Positions 26,895-35,777 of a DNA stretch of 64,000 bases are shown here, in pieces. The stretch lies in the NCBI RefSeq assembly GCF_011839805.1, contig NZ_VWPY01000005.1:91693-155692 (forward strand), given 5' to 3'. Source of the DNA: Kineococcus rubinsiae. Its GTDB lineage: Bacteria; Actinomycetota; Actinomycetes; Actinomycetales; Kineococcaceae. Position numbers and translations under genes: made by a program. How positions within the stretch are numbered: the first letter of the stretch is position 1; every line of letters begins with the position of its first letter. The notes under the pieces were generated by a model. It did no database searches. It was not told the origin of the DNA and was given only the letters and a program-made list of their open reading frames with translations.

Positions 26895-27815
26895 GTGAAC
26901 GACGATGACGAGCGCGTAGCGGCAGCACCTCAGCGATCGAGTGATGACGATCTTGCCCGCGCCGCTGTGGAGGGCACCCAAGCCCTCGTCCTCATCTTCG
27001 ACGAGCGAGGGCACTGCCTCAGCGCTAATCCGGCCGTCACTCGCGCTTTGGGATGGACGCGCGAGGAACTGGGTGCTCGCCCCTTCTGGGACGTCTACGT
27101 CGCACCAGAGCACGTCATCCTTGCGCGTCAGGCATTCACCCTCGCCATCGAACGAGGACTGGCTTTTCCGCAAGAAGGGGACTGGCTGGACCGCTCCGGT
27201 GCCCGGCGCCGCATCCGCATGCACAACGATGTGCTGCGCGACGAGGGAGGCCAGCCGTACGCGCTGGTGACCGTCGGGATGGACGTTACACAACAGAATC
27301 ACCGGGAAGCCCTGCTGCGCGAGCGAGCCGAGATTGACCACTTGACGGGCCTGAGCAACCGCTCCGCATTCTTCGACCACCTCAGCACGGCGCTGCACGC
27401 TCGCCAGGGCGCAGGCGTCGGTCTGCTGTTCTGCGACCTCGACGGCTTCAAGCAAGTGAACGATGAGCACGGTCACCACGTCGGGGACTTGCTGTTGACG
27501 CAGGTCGCTCAACGCCTTCAAGACTCATGCGCACCCGACCATGTCGCCGCCCGCTTTGGAGGCGATGAATTCGTCATCTTGTTCCCGCATGCCGATGAAC
27601 AACGCTTGAGCCTTCTCGCCGAGCGCATCAAAATCGCCATGCGCGACCCGATCGTCACTTCATCTGGGACAATCAACATCGGCGTCAGCGTGGGCTGGGC
27701 AATCAGCGAACCGAAAATGGCAGCCGATGAGTTGATCCAAGCCGCTGACCATCGCATGTACCGGGTGAAATCCGTCCGCCAGCGACACGCCTCAATCCTA
27801 GACAGCGATACCTGA
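26895..27815 (+). CDS. PAS-GGDEF diguanylate cyclase
   Basis: The 306-residue soluble protein has a PAS domain (about 20-140; VLIFDERGHCLSANPAVTRA, RRRIRMHNDVLRDEGGQPYA) and a GGDEF domain (about 148-300; DHLTGLSNRSAFFDHLS, LFCDLDGFKQVNDEHGHHVG, FGGDEFVILF). The active-site motif is intact, so diguanylate cyclase activity is likely. The position of the RxxD inhibitory site reads CAPD, so feedback inhibition at that site is probably absent. GTG at 26895 has CGGAGG upstream; ATG at 26880 is a weaker alternative. Confidence 0.9.
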   Translation: MNDDDERVAAAPQRSSDDDLARAAVEGTQALVLIFDERGHCLSANPAVTRALGWTREELGARPFWDVYVAPEHVILARQAFTLAIERGLAFPQEGDWLDRSGARRRIRMHNDVLRDEGGQPYALVTVGMDVTQQNHREALLRERAEIDHLTGLSNRSAFFDHLSTALHARQGAGVGLLFCDLDGFKQVNDEHGHHVGDLLLTQVAQRLQDSCAPDHVAARFGGDEFVILFPHADEQRLSLLAERIKIAMRDPIVTSSGTINIGVSVGWAISEPKMAADELIQAADHRMYRVKSVRQRHASILDSDT

Positions 27816-28066
27816 CTTCATCTGTCGCTACAATCGCAATCCCCTCGAGCTTCCTCGCGTGGCGTTTAAAGTCTTTAGCTAGTCGAGATATTTGACCAGC
27901 CGGCGCCGGCATCCAGCCATCGCGATGTCACTTCGTAGCTTTGTCCCAGATGTGGTGCGGTCGCTGGTCACCCGGTCGGTAAGTACGGAACCGGCGCTTC
28001 GGCGCGCTCACACCCTGCACTGGGGCTGTCTCTGTCGCCCGCAGCGCGGCAACAAGGCCGCTTGGG

Positions 28067-29104
28067 TCACGAGTGTGGCGGCTTTTCGGGGAAGGCGCGC
28101 GGGGTGTCCGAGGCCGTCGGAGGGGTCATGGTGGCACCCGTGATATCGCGCAGGTTCCGTTCACGCTCAGCAGTGGTGGTCGTCGTGCTCGCGCGCTGCA
28201 GACGCCCGCCGCCTTGGGCTTCGTTGGCGAGGATGACGCCCTTGAGCAGCGGCTGGACACCGTCGGACATCTTCACCGAGGAGATCCAGACCTCCTCGGG
28301 GTGGGTCTGCTCGCCGGCGTGGACGTCCTCGGCGGTGCGTAGCTTCGCGACCTTGTGGATCAGGGCGCCGAAGCCGACCTTAGCGGCGATATCGGCGAAG
28401 GAGAAGCCGACCTGGATGGTGACGGTCCACCACTGCCCGCTGGCCCAGTTGTGGATGGCGTAGGCGATGGGGTACCAGCCCCAGACGCTGAGCAGCAAGA
28501 TCCCCGCGTTGCGGTAGGTGGCGTAGGCCCGGGCGCTCATGGAGGCTTTGGACTGGCGCAGGACATTGATCAGCAAGACGTACAGGGCGAGGTAGAAGAC
28601 CGAGGAGACGATGCCCCACACCAGCAGCGCTGTCTGGCTGGTCCCGTCGCCCTGCACGGTGGCACCGATGAACCCGGTGAGAATCATGAGGAACGCCGCG
28701 GTCATCAGCGTGAAGCGGCGCGAGCGGGCCGCAGCGCCCGCGATGGCGGACACGGCGAGGAACTCGATCATGAGCAGGGGGACGGTCACCGACCAGTCCA
28801 TGTAGCGCGGGACCAGGGTGTTCAACGCCTCGGCGTTGGGCAGGTACCGCCCGTCGGTGAGGATGTAGCCCTGGTCGAACTTCACCACGAGGTAGACGTA
28901 GGCGAGGAACGCGACTCCGGTGATGGACAGCGAGGCGAGCACGGCGGGTCGGTAGCGGACCCCGACCTCGGAAGTGGAGTTCCAGGTCCGCACGAAGTGC
29001 GCGAACAAGGCCAGACCGGCGACGACCATCGAGTACTGGATCAGGTCGTGAGCACTGGGGCTGAGGGTGACGAGTTCTGGGCGTGTGGCGGCGACAGCCA
29101 GCAC
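28067..29104 (-). CDS. Proteorhodopsin-type light-driven proton pump with long C-terminal tail
   Basis: The 345-residue protein has seven membrane helices in residues about 18-255. Helix C reads PRYMDWSVTVPLLMIEF, giving the DTE triad of outward proton pumps (Asp103 acceptor, Thr107, Glu114 donor), with Leu111 at the proteorhodopsin position 105 equivalent, which in that family favours green light. Helix G reads SFADIAAKVGFG, with counter-ion Asp238 and retinal lysine Lys242. The roughly 90-residue charged tail beyond helix G is unusually long. GTG at 29104 follows AGGAG. No carotene oxygenase or carotenoid gene is in the window, so retinal must come from elsewhere. Confidence 0.93.
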   Translation of the reverse strand: MLAVAATRPELVTLSPSAHDLIQYSMVVAGLALFAHFVRTWNSTSEVGVRYRPAVLASLSITGVAFLAYVYLVVKFDQGYILTDGRYLPNAEALNTLVPRYMDWSVTVPLLMIEFLAVSAIAGAAARSRRFTLMTAAFLMILTGFIGATVQGDGTSQTALLVWGIVSSVFYLALYVLLINVLRQSKASMSARAYATYRNAGILLLSVWGWYPIAYAIHNWASGQWWTVTIQVGFSFADIAAKVGFGALIHKVAKLRTAEDVHAGEQTHPEEVWISSVKMSDGVQPLLKGVILANEAQGGGRLQRASTTTTTAERERNLRDITGATMTPPTASDTPRAFPEKPPHS

Positions 29105-29335
29105 AGGAGCTCCTGAGGTACGCGTGGCAAGCCGTTGGTTCGACCTGCAGGCGAAGGTAAATGTTGGACCGATTGTCAGCATCCTCAGCCAGCCAAGATG
29201 GCCGATATCACTCACGGGGGAGCACCGCCGACGATCGTAGTGCTGTCGGTCACGCTGCTTCATTGGGGCCAGTTCGTTGGGAACGGCTGAGGCTGGCGGG
29301 TGGCACCAGGAGGTCTGCCGATCATGATCATCTGA

Positions 29336-29952
29336 GTGGCTGAGCTGCTGTTGCTCAGCTGCGCCGACCACGGCCTGCTCTGGCACGCGCATGGTCAAGC
29401 GCCGAACAACCGGCCAGCGCCGAAGAGACACAGTCGCGTCAAGACCGAGCGCAACGCTTCGTCGAAGGACACCGGTGCCGCCGAGGTTGCCTTGGTCTTC
29501 GGCGCGCTGCGGCCGTGGTCTCCCTCGCCTCGGGGTGGGTCTCGAGCGCAGCGATGACGCGATCGCCGACCACATCGGCATCTCCGCGATGCTATTCGGC
29601 GCCACGCTCCTCGCAGCGGCCCCGTCGCTGCCAGAGCTGGCCACCGGCCTGACCTCGATACGCGACGGCGACGCCCAGCTCGCGGTCAGCGACATCGGCG
29701 GCGGTCACGCCTTCTTGCCGATGCTTTCCGCTGGCGACGATCGTGTTCGGGCAGGCGGGGCTGCCGCGGGCAGCCGTCAGCGATATCACCCTCACCGCCG
29801 TTGGCATCCTGCTGCGCATCGTGCACAGGGTCGGTTTATCTTCCGGCCCACCAAGCGAGTACTCGGTATGGGCGGGGACTCCCCTGGTGGTCCTAGTGCT
29901 GTACGCCGTCTCGGTGGTCGGTGTTCTCACCTTGTCTGGCGCTGGTAGGTGA
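29336..29952 (+). pseudogene. Decayed sodium/calcium antiporter
   Basis: Pieces of a CaCA-family exchanger are spread over all three frames. In order: AAEVALVFGAL, AAVVSLASGWV, then SDDAIADHIGISAMLFGATL, LAAAPSLPELATGLTSIRDG (the conserved SLPEL motif), then FPLATIVFGQAGLPRAAVSD, ITLTAVGILL, then FIFRPTKRVLGMGGDS, and finally LVVLVLYAVSVVGVLTLSG before TAG. At least four frame changes are needed. The N-terminal half is missing or unrecognisable. Intact homologues exchange Na+ or H+ for Ca2+ across the membrane through two such repeats. The degree of decay rules out a sequencing artefact. Confidence 0.75.
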
Positions 29953-29955
29953 AGC

Positions 29956-29989
29956 GCGGGCCACGACGTCTGAGGACAGCGTGGCCCGC
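29956..29989 (+). terminator. Hairpin after the antiporter pseudogene
   Basis: Inverted repeat with nine-base arms GCGGGCCAC and GTGGCCCGC and a 16-base loop, just past the final TAG of the decayed antiporter. It is probably the surviving terminator of that gene. Confidence 0.55.
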
Positions 29990-30494
29990 ACCTCGCAGGG
30001 CGCGCCGAGATACGTTCGTCGCCGAGCCGGTGCTGAGGAGCAGGCAGTGGGCGGGGCATCTGCGCCCACAGCCCTCATCGGCCAGCACACCTTCACGCCA
30101 AGCCCGCGCTGCCGCTGAGGCGGAGGTCACTGATCACCTTGCGCACGAGCCGCGCAGTGCCCCCGATCAGCGCGACTCCAGATGTTGAACCGCACTTACC
30201 TGTACGCTCTTCGCGCCAGAGATGCTGGCGGCCATCTCAGGGTTCGTCGTTGATCTCTCATCGACTGATGATCCCTGCCAGGCGGCAGCGCACAGCTGCA
30301 CCGAGCTTCACTCGGCTGATGCAGAGATGAAGCGGCCAGCACCCGGTCAGTGAGCAGGTCGAGGTCTGACGTCGACGAGAAAATTTGTCCCAGAGCAGGC
30401 ATCGTGGGACGTGGTCCAGCCAGGGCCCTGCCATCTTCCCCTCCTCAGGGCACGTGTCAGCAGCCAGCACCATTGACCGTGTCAGGAGGTCGTC
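29990..30494. other. Intergenic region without a recognisable gene
   Basis: About 500 bases. Open frames on both strands have no family features. The ribosome binding site AGGAGG for the small gene at 30495 lies at the right end. Confidence 0.45.
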
Positions 30495-30764
30495 GTGGAT
30501 CATCACGGCAAGCGCGAGCAAGAACGCAGTGCACATGAGCGCTTCGTGCTCACCACCGTCGTCAAGGAAGCGCAGTGGCAGGCCGACGCCTGCGCCGTGC
30601 TGGTCGATGCTCGCACCACGCTGCACCAACGAGCTGCCCAACGCGGCCTGCTCATCACGGGTGAGCCGTTTGAGGACGTCGAGGTAATGGTCGGTGATCA
30701 CCGGGTCAGAATCACCCTGACCGCCGCCGCGGCGCCCATCGCGTCAAGCCCTCCGATCTCTTAG
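30495..30764 (+). CDS. Hypothetical 89-residue protein
   Basis: GTG start with AGGAGG ten bases upstream. The product is hydrophilic at its N-terminus (DHHGKREQERSAHERFV), then has an alternating helix/strand region (ADACAVLVDARTTLHQRAAQ, RGLLITGEPFEDVEVMVGDH, RVRITLTAAA). I do not recognise the family. It precedes the LOV-GAF-SpoIIE phosphatase by about 120 bases on the same strand and may be cotranscribed with it. Confidence 0.5.
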   Translation: MDHHGKREQERSAHERFVLTTVVKEAQWQADACAVLVDARTTLHQRAAQRGLLITGEPFEDVEVMVGDHRVRITLTAAAAPIASSPPIS

Positions 30765-30886
30765 CATCGCCGGTGGCGGCGTGACGTGTGCCCGCACGGG
30801 CACCAACGGGCAGGCGTATATGTCTTCAGCGACGAATCGCACCGGGCAGTGCTCGCTCAAGAGCGGGCGGCTCGTATCCTTCCGCC

Positions 30887-33181
30887 ATGAGTGATCAGGC
30901 ACATGAGGTCGCCGATCGCGGCGATAGCCTTGTGCCGTCTCAGTCGGCGGGCCAAACCGCCTCGGAAGGTGTCACCGACCCGCGGCCTGAGGTGATGTCC
31001 GCAACCACGTTAAACGTCGAGCTACCCAGCGTGGTGCACGACTACCCCGCCGCGGTGCTGCTGATCGACACCGGCCCCAACCAGGACACCGGATTCAACC
31101 ACGTCGTGTACGTCAACGACCTCGCCCGCCAGCTCGCTCCTGATGCGAGCCTGCCCATCGGCGTGGAGGACTGGTCGCGCGCAGCGGGACTGAAGGTCGA
31201 CACCGGCGCCGCCCTCAGTGCCAGCAGCACACCCCTGTCCCAGCTCGCGGCCGGCGAACCCGAGAGCGGGCGCCAAATCAGCGCCGCCCTGCAAAGCCAA
31301 GCCACACACGCCCGCGAGGCATTGTGGGCGATCGGGATGCCTCTACGTGGTGCACCGCAGCCCCTGCGAGCCCGCTCGTTGCTGGTGTTGATGCCGCTGC
31401 GTTTCCCTGACGCCGTCGCCGACGTTCAGGCCGCTGCCGTCAGCGACCGCGCCCGCGGCTCGGTGCTGGCCAGTGAGCTCGCCATCGCGATCAGCGACCC
31501 CACCGCCGCCGACGACCCGCTGATCTGGGTCTCCCCCAGCTTCGAGCATCTCACCGGCTACACCAGCACCGAAGTGCTGGGGTACAACTGCCGCTTCCTG
31601 CAGGGACGCGACACCGACCCCGCTGCCGTACAGCAACTACGCGAAGGTTTGGCCGCGCAGACCACGGTGAGTCAGACCTTGCTGAACTACCGCCATGACG
31701 GCTCCGCCTTCTACAATCACCTAGTTATCTCCCCCGTCTTCGACGCTGATGGCACCCTCACCCACCACGTCAGCGTCCAGAGCGACGTCACCGGACAAGT
31801 CCTGGCCCAGCGAGAGCGTGAGACGGCCATGCGCGAAGCCGAGCGAGCCCGCCAGGCCCAAGCGGCGGCGCAGCAGGCGCAAGCCGCAGCAGAGGAGGCC
31901 GGACGCTTCGGGCAGCTGCTGCTGAGGTTGAGCGAGGCCCTGACCGCCACCGTCTCCCTGCAGGAGGTCACGACCACCCTCACCGGCGTCCTGGCCGACG
32001 AGCTTGGCGCCGTCGGCGGCGGGCTGCTGCTGCCCGATGTCAGCGCAACCCAGCTCAACTTCACGACTTTGCACGACATGCCCGCCGGTACCGATGCGGC
32101 GTGGACACGCATCGGCTGGCAGGAGGACGCCCCTGCCGCCCTCGCGGCCCGCACCCGGCGGGCGGTGTTCTACCCCGACACCCAGGCCCTGCTGGCCGCC
32201 CACCCCTCCATCACGACTCACGCCGCGCTGGCGGCGATGGGTGCCAGCGCCCACCTGCCTCTGGTCGCCGGCCACGACGTCGTCGGCGTCCTCTTCCTGT
32301 ACTGGGACCGCCCTCACCAGCTGACCGCCCAGCAGCAAGAGGCGCTGCGCGCCCTCGCGCGCTACACCGCCCAAGCCGTGCAATGCGCGACCCTCATCAA
32401 CCAGCGCCGCAGCGCCGCCGAAGTGCTGCAACGCTCCTTGTTGACCCACCTACCAGAACCAGACCACTTGGAGCTGCGCGCTCGCTACGTTCCCGCGGCG
32501 GCAGGTGAACACGTGGGCGGAGACTGGTACGACGCCGTCGTCCTGCCAGAGGGGGCCACCACAGTGATCATCGGTGACGTCACCGGGCACGACATGGTCG
32601 CCGCAGCACACATGGGCCAGCTGCGCGGGCTGCTACGCGCGTATGCCTTCGACCGCGAGGAGGCTCCCGCCGCGATCGTGTCACGCCTGGACCGGGCGCT
32701 GTCCGGATTGGGCATCGACGGCCTGGCCACCCTCGTCGTAGCCTGCATCGAGCAAAGCGATCACGACAAGGCGGCGGGATTGCGCCGACTGCGCTGGACC
32801 AACGCCGGACATCCGCCACCGGTGCTGTTGCACGTCGACGGCAGCACCGAGGTCCTTGAGAGCGAGCCGGAGCTGCTCATGGGCCTACTGCCAGCCACCA
32901 CCCGCACAGATCATGTGCACGTGCTTCCGCCGGGCTCCACGCTGCTCCTTTACACCGACGGGCTCGTCGAGCACCGCGGGCGCAGCATCAGCGACGGCAT
33001 CAGCGACCTGCGCCGGGTTCTGTCCACGTACTCTGGACAGAACCTGCAAGAGCTGCTGGATCACCTGGTGCATGAGCTGGTCGGAGACTCACCTGATGAC
33101 GACTGCGCCATCCTCGCTGTGCGCGCTCACCGAGAAGATCGTGACCGTCCCGCCGAGGCAGGTCCCAACCGCCTCAACTAG
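30887..33181 (+). CDS. LOV-GAF-SpoIIE blue-light-responsive protein phosphatase
   Basis: The 764-residue protein has an N-terminal region that may be a degenerate PAS domain (about 40-190), a LOV domain (about 204-304) with GYNCRFLQGRDTD, adduct cysteine near residue 235 and LLNYRHDG flavin contacts, an alanine/glutamine-rich coiled coil (about 305-335), a GAF domain (about 340-505) and a SpoIIE/PP2C phosphatase domain (about 510-755; GGDWYDAVVLPEG, IGDVTGHDMVAAA, TNAGHPPPVL, LYTDGLVEHRG, DDDCAILAVR). The LOV signature is complete, unlike the variant at 14218. Such proteins act on STAS anti-sigma antagonists; no rsbV/rsbW-type partner is in the window. ATG at 30887 is chosen where the conserved sequence begins. 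Confidence 0.9.
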   Translation: MSDQAHEVADRGDSLVPSQSAGQTASEGVTDPRPEVMSATTLNVELPSVVHDYPAAVLLIDTGPNQDTGFNHVVYVNDLARQLAPDASLPIGVEDWSRAAGLKVDTGAALSASSTPLSQLAAGEPESGRQISAALQSQATHAREALWAIGMPLRGAPQPLRARSLLVLMPLRFPDAVADVQAAAVSDRARGSVLASELAIAISDPTAADDPLIWVSPSFEHLTGYTSTEVLGYNCRFLQGRDTDPAAVQQLREGLAAQTTVSQTLLNYRHDGSAFYNHLVISPVFDADGTLTHHVSVQSDVTGQVLAQRERETAMREAERARQAQAAAQQAQAAAEEAGRFGQLLLRLSEALTATVSLQEVTTTLTGVLADELGAVGGGLLLPDVSATQLNFTTLHDMPAGTDAAWTRIGWQEDAPAALAARTRRAVFYPDTQALLAAHPSITTHAALAAMGASAHLPLVAGHDVVGVLFLYWDRPHQLTAQQQEALRALARYTAQAVQCATLINQRRSAAEVLQRSLLTHLPEPDHLELRARYVPAAAGEHVGGDWYDAVVLPEGATTVIIGDVTGHDMVAAAHMGQLRGLLRAYAFDREEAPAAIVSRLDRALSGLGIDGLATLVVACIEQSDHDKAAGLRRLRWTNAGHPPPVLLHVDGSTEVLESEPELLMGLLPATTRTDHVHVLPPGSTLLLYTDGLVEHRGRSISDGISDLRRVLSTYSGQNLQELLDHLVHELVGDSPDDDCAILAVRAHREDRDRPAEAGPNRLN

Positions 33182-33477
33182 GTCGGCCAGGCCCCGATAA
33201 GTGCTTTGCAGGACCGACCCGCCGTGTCGACGCGAAGACAGCACAAGGGGGCCATCCAACTCGCACGGGCGCGACATCACTAACGCGGATCATGTTACCG
33301 GCAGCGTGCTCAACGTCTCAGGCGAGTCGCTCTCGAGACGATCGACCGTTCGATGTCAGCAGATGACGGTGGCGTCCCTGACGGAAGAGCGAGTCGGAAG
33401 AGAAATCGCCGCAGGAGCTCCTCGGCCAAAGCTTCCACAAGCCCATCGTTGCACGCGCGGTACCGGGCCATGCTGGC

Positions 33478-34206
33478 TCAAATGCTGCCGCGAGGCCCGA
33501 CGAGTTGCCCGCTGGAGGTCAGCTCCTCGGCGATGTCGCGCAGCTTGACGTTGCGGTGCTGGCTGACCGTGATCAGCAGGTTGAAGGCCTGGGCGGCGCT
33601 GAGCTTGTGCCGTTCCATGAGGATGCCCTTGGCCTGCCCGATCAGGTCTCGACTGTCCATGGCGGTCTGCTGGCTCGTGCGCTGCAGGGCTTGAGCTAGG
33701 GCGACGGCGGCGTGGGCGACGAAGGGCAGCCCAATCTGCCGTGATTCCTCGTCGAAGGCGTGCGGGGCGCGGTTGTACAGGTTCATCGCGCCGAGGTCGT
33801 TGCCGGAGATGAAGAGGCGGAAGGACATCATGGCGCCCACCCCCATTTCGGAGGCTTGCTGGGCGAAGTGCGGCCAGCGCGACTCGGTGCTCATGTCGGG
33901 TGCGTCGACGACTTTGGCGTCGAAGGCGGCGTCCAGGCAGGGTCCTTCAGCAACCTTGCTCTGCAGTGCGTCGATGCCGCGGGGCAGGTCGCTGGAAGCG
34001 GCCCATGACTCGACTTCCGTTCGGCCGGTGACGACGCTGATGGAGCCCTCTTCGGCGCCGGGGATGAGGGCGATGGCGGCGGTGACGACCTTCTCGAGGG
34101 TGTCCTCGGTACCGGCTTTCTGCTGCATCTGCCGTGCCAGGTCCGCCAGGGCGTCCACCAAGTGGCTGGGGCGAACGTCGCGCTGGCCGCCTGCTGTCTC
34201 GTCCAT
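33478..34206 (-). CDS. GAF-ANTAR transcription antitermination regulator
   Basis: The 242-residue protein has a GAF domain (about 20-165; GSISVVTGRTEVESWAASSD, VAEGPCLDAAFDAKVVDAPD) and an ANTAR domain (about 175-235; DSRDLIGQAKGILMERHKLS, AAQAFNLLITVSQHRNVKLR, DIAEELTSSG). ANTAR domains bind RNA double hairpins to prevent termination. ATG at 34206 follows GGGGGAG. It lies 127 bases downstream of a second ANTAR gene on the same strand, so they may be cotranscribed. Confidence 0.9.
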   Translation of the reverse strand: MDETAGGQRDVRPSHLVDALADLARQMQQKAGTEDTLEKVVTAAIALIPGAEEGSISVVTGRTEVESWAASSDLPRGIDALQSKVAEGPCLDAAFDAKVVDAPDMSTESRWPHFAQQASEMGVGAMMSFRLFISGNDLGAMNLYNRAPHAFDEESRQIGLPFVAHAAVALAQALQRTSQQTAMDSRDLIGQAKGILMERHKLSAAQAFNLLITVSQHRNVKLRDIAEELTSSGQLVGPRGSI

Positions 34207-34333
34207 GACCGTCTCCCCCTCGCCTGCGCAGACCTCGCCGACATGGCGACCGACTGTCGGTGAGGCTATCCACCGGTTCACCGTTGAAGCTGCGGTCGAT
34301 CCGCTGGCGACCGCGGACGTTCTGACTACGTGA

Positions 34334-35620
34334 TCAGTCGGTCGCTGCGGGCGCGGAAGCCGGCGGGCGCGCATGAGTGCTTCGCGCCCGCGGTGGCAGC
34401 ACGTCGTGAAGAGCGGCCATGAGGTCGGCCGGCAGCGGCTTCCCTCTGCTGGCGCTGCTGGTGATCACGTCGGCGACGTCGATGAGCTTGCGGTTGGTGT
34501 TCATCGAGACCCTCTTCAGCGCTGCGACCGCGAGCTCCTCACCGCACGGCATGAGCATCATGATCATGCCGACGGCGTGCTCGATGCGGGGGCGGCTGCT
34601 GAGTGCTGTCTGCAGCTGCTCCACCGTGGCTTCCAGCTGCGTGATGCGTGCCAAGTTCTCCAGCTTGGCCGAGGCGCGCTCGGGCGGCGATGCCGGGGCT
34701 GGGGCCGGGGCGGGCGTGGTCGTGTCAGCACGCGGAGCGTTCGTCCGGCGTGGGGCCGGCCGTTCCACGCTCCAGTCGGGGTCGGTAGCGCTTTCGGTGC
34801 CGTCGCCGGATGACGGCTGCTTCTCGAGAGTGGCGAGGTCGACGTCTCCGGTGGCGATGTCGTGGGCGAAGGCGTCGAGGGTCTGCCCCCGCGAGACGGC
34901 ACTGGCGCGCAGCAGGGCCAGCGCGTCCTCGTGCCGCAGACCGAGGGCGAGGTTCGCCATACCGGCCGCGACCCACACGTCGCGGCGCTGGTGAACCGCT
35001 GAGGTGTCCAACCAGCCGTCCGGTACGTCCTGAACCTCGCTGCCCGAGACTGGCGTGGCCGTGTCGGGGCGCAGCTTGTCGAGGAAGACGTCGGCGATGG
35101 CTTGGGCGATGAGTTGAGCAGCGATGATGTCCTGCCCCGTCAGTGACCCGGGATGCACCAGGTAGAGGTCCAGCACCCCGAAGCGGAGCTCGCCGGCACG
35201 CAGGGGCACGCTCATGCCGCCGGTGAACGGGGTGTCTTCGCCGTGCAGGGCCGCGAGCACCGGCCAGCGCTCCCGCATCGAGGTCTCACTGATGGTGATG
35301 GGGCGGCCGGTGGTCATCGCTTCGAAGCAGGGACCTTCACCGGCGGTGAACTGCAGACGCTCCGCGGTCGCTGAGAGTGCGTCGCTGGCACCGAGGGGAA
35401 GGCGCAGTCCGGTGGCGGTCTGCAGCAGCATTGCGGCTCCGTCGACGCCGAGGACCTGCTTGGCCACCTGGCACAGCAGCGAGGGCAGCTCGCTGTCGTC
35501 CTCACCGTCGGTGGCTTCCGCAAGTGAGCGTTCGAAGCGGGCGACCAGTGCTGGGACGTGGTGCAAGCCCGCATGGCGGGGGCCATCGATGGGGAAGGCA
35601 GCGGCTGACGACACGACCAT
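34334..35620 (-). CDS. GAF protein with two ANTAR domains
   Basis: The 428-residue protein has a GAF domain (about 15-180; VAKQVLGVDGAAMLLQTATG, GEGPCFEAMTTGRPITIS), a first ANTAR-like region (about 215-265; DVWVAAGMANLALGLRHEDA with ALLRASAVSRGQTLDAFAHD), a Pro/Ala linker with coiled coil (LENLARITQLEATVEQLQTA) and a complete C-terminal ANTAR domain (about 345-405; RIEHAVGMIMMLMPCGEELA, VAALKRVSMNTNRKLIDVAD). Two RNA-binding modules on one chain are unusual, because ANTAR proteins normally use dimerisation to contact a pair of hairpins. Start is uncertain: ATG 35620 has GGAG close by; ATG 35662 also is in frame. Confidence 0.82.
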   Translation of the reverse strand: MVVSSAAAFPIDGPRHAGLHHVPALVARFERSLAEATDGEDDSELPSLLCQVAKQVLGVDGAAMLLQTATGLRLPLGASDALSATAERLQFTAGEGPCFEAMTTGRPITISETSMRERWPVLAALHGEDTPFTGGMSVPLRAGELRFGVLDLYLVHPGSLTGQDIIAAQLIAQAIADVFLDKLRPDTATPVSGSEVQDVPDGWLDTSAVHQRRDVWVAAGMANLALGLRHEDALALLRASAVSRGQTLDAFAHDIATGDVDLATLEKQPSSGDGTESATDPDWSVERPAPRRTNAPRADTTTPAPAPAPASPPERASAKLENLARITQLEATVEQLQTALSSRPRIEHAVGMIMMLMPCGEELAVAALKRVSMNTNRKLIDVADVITSSASRGKPLPADLMAALHDVLPPRARSTHARPPASAPAATD

Positions 35621-35777
35621 CGCTCCAAGATCGGGGTGCCGACAGGACTGCACCCCGGTCATGGAGTGCGCAATTGCTTTGGCAAGCCTAGGCGCCGGGT
35701 GTCGTGTCCGCACGCAGCCCTCGCCTGAACGGCTCATGCACGAAGACGCGGCCCAGCTCAAGCAAGCCGATCCGACC

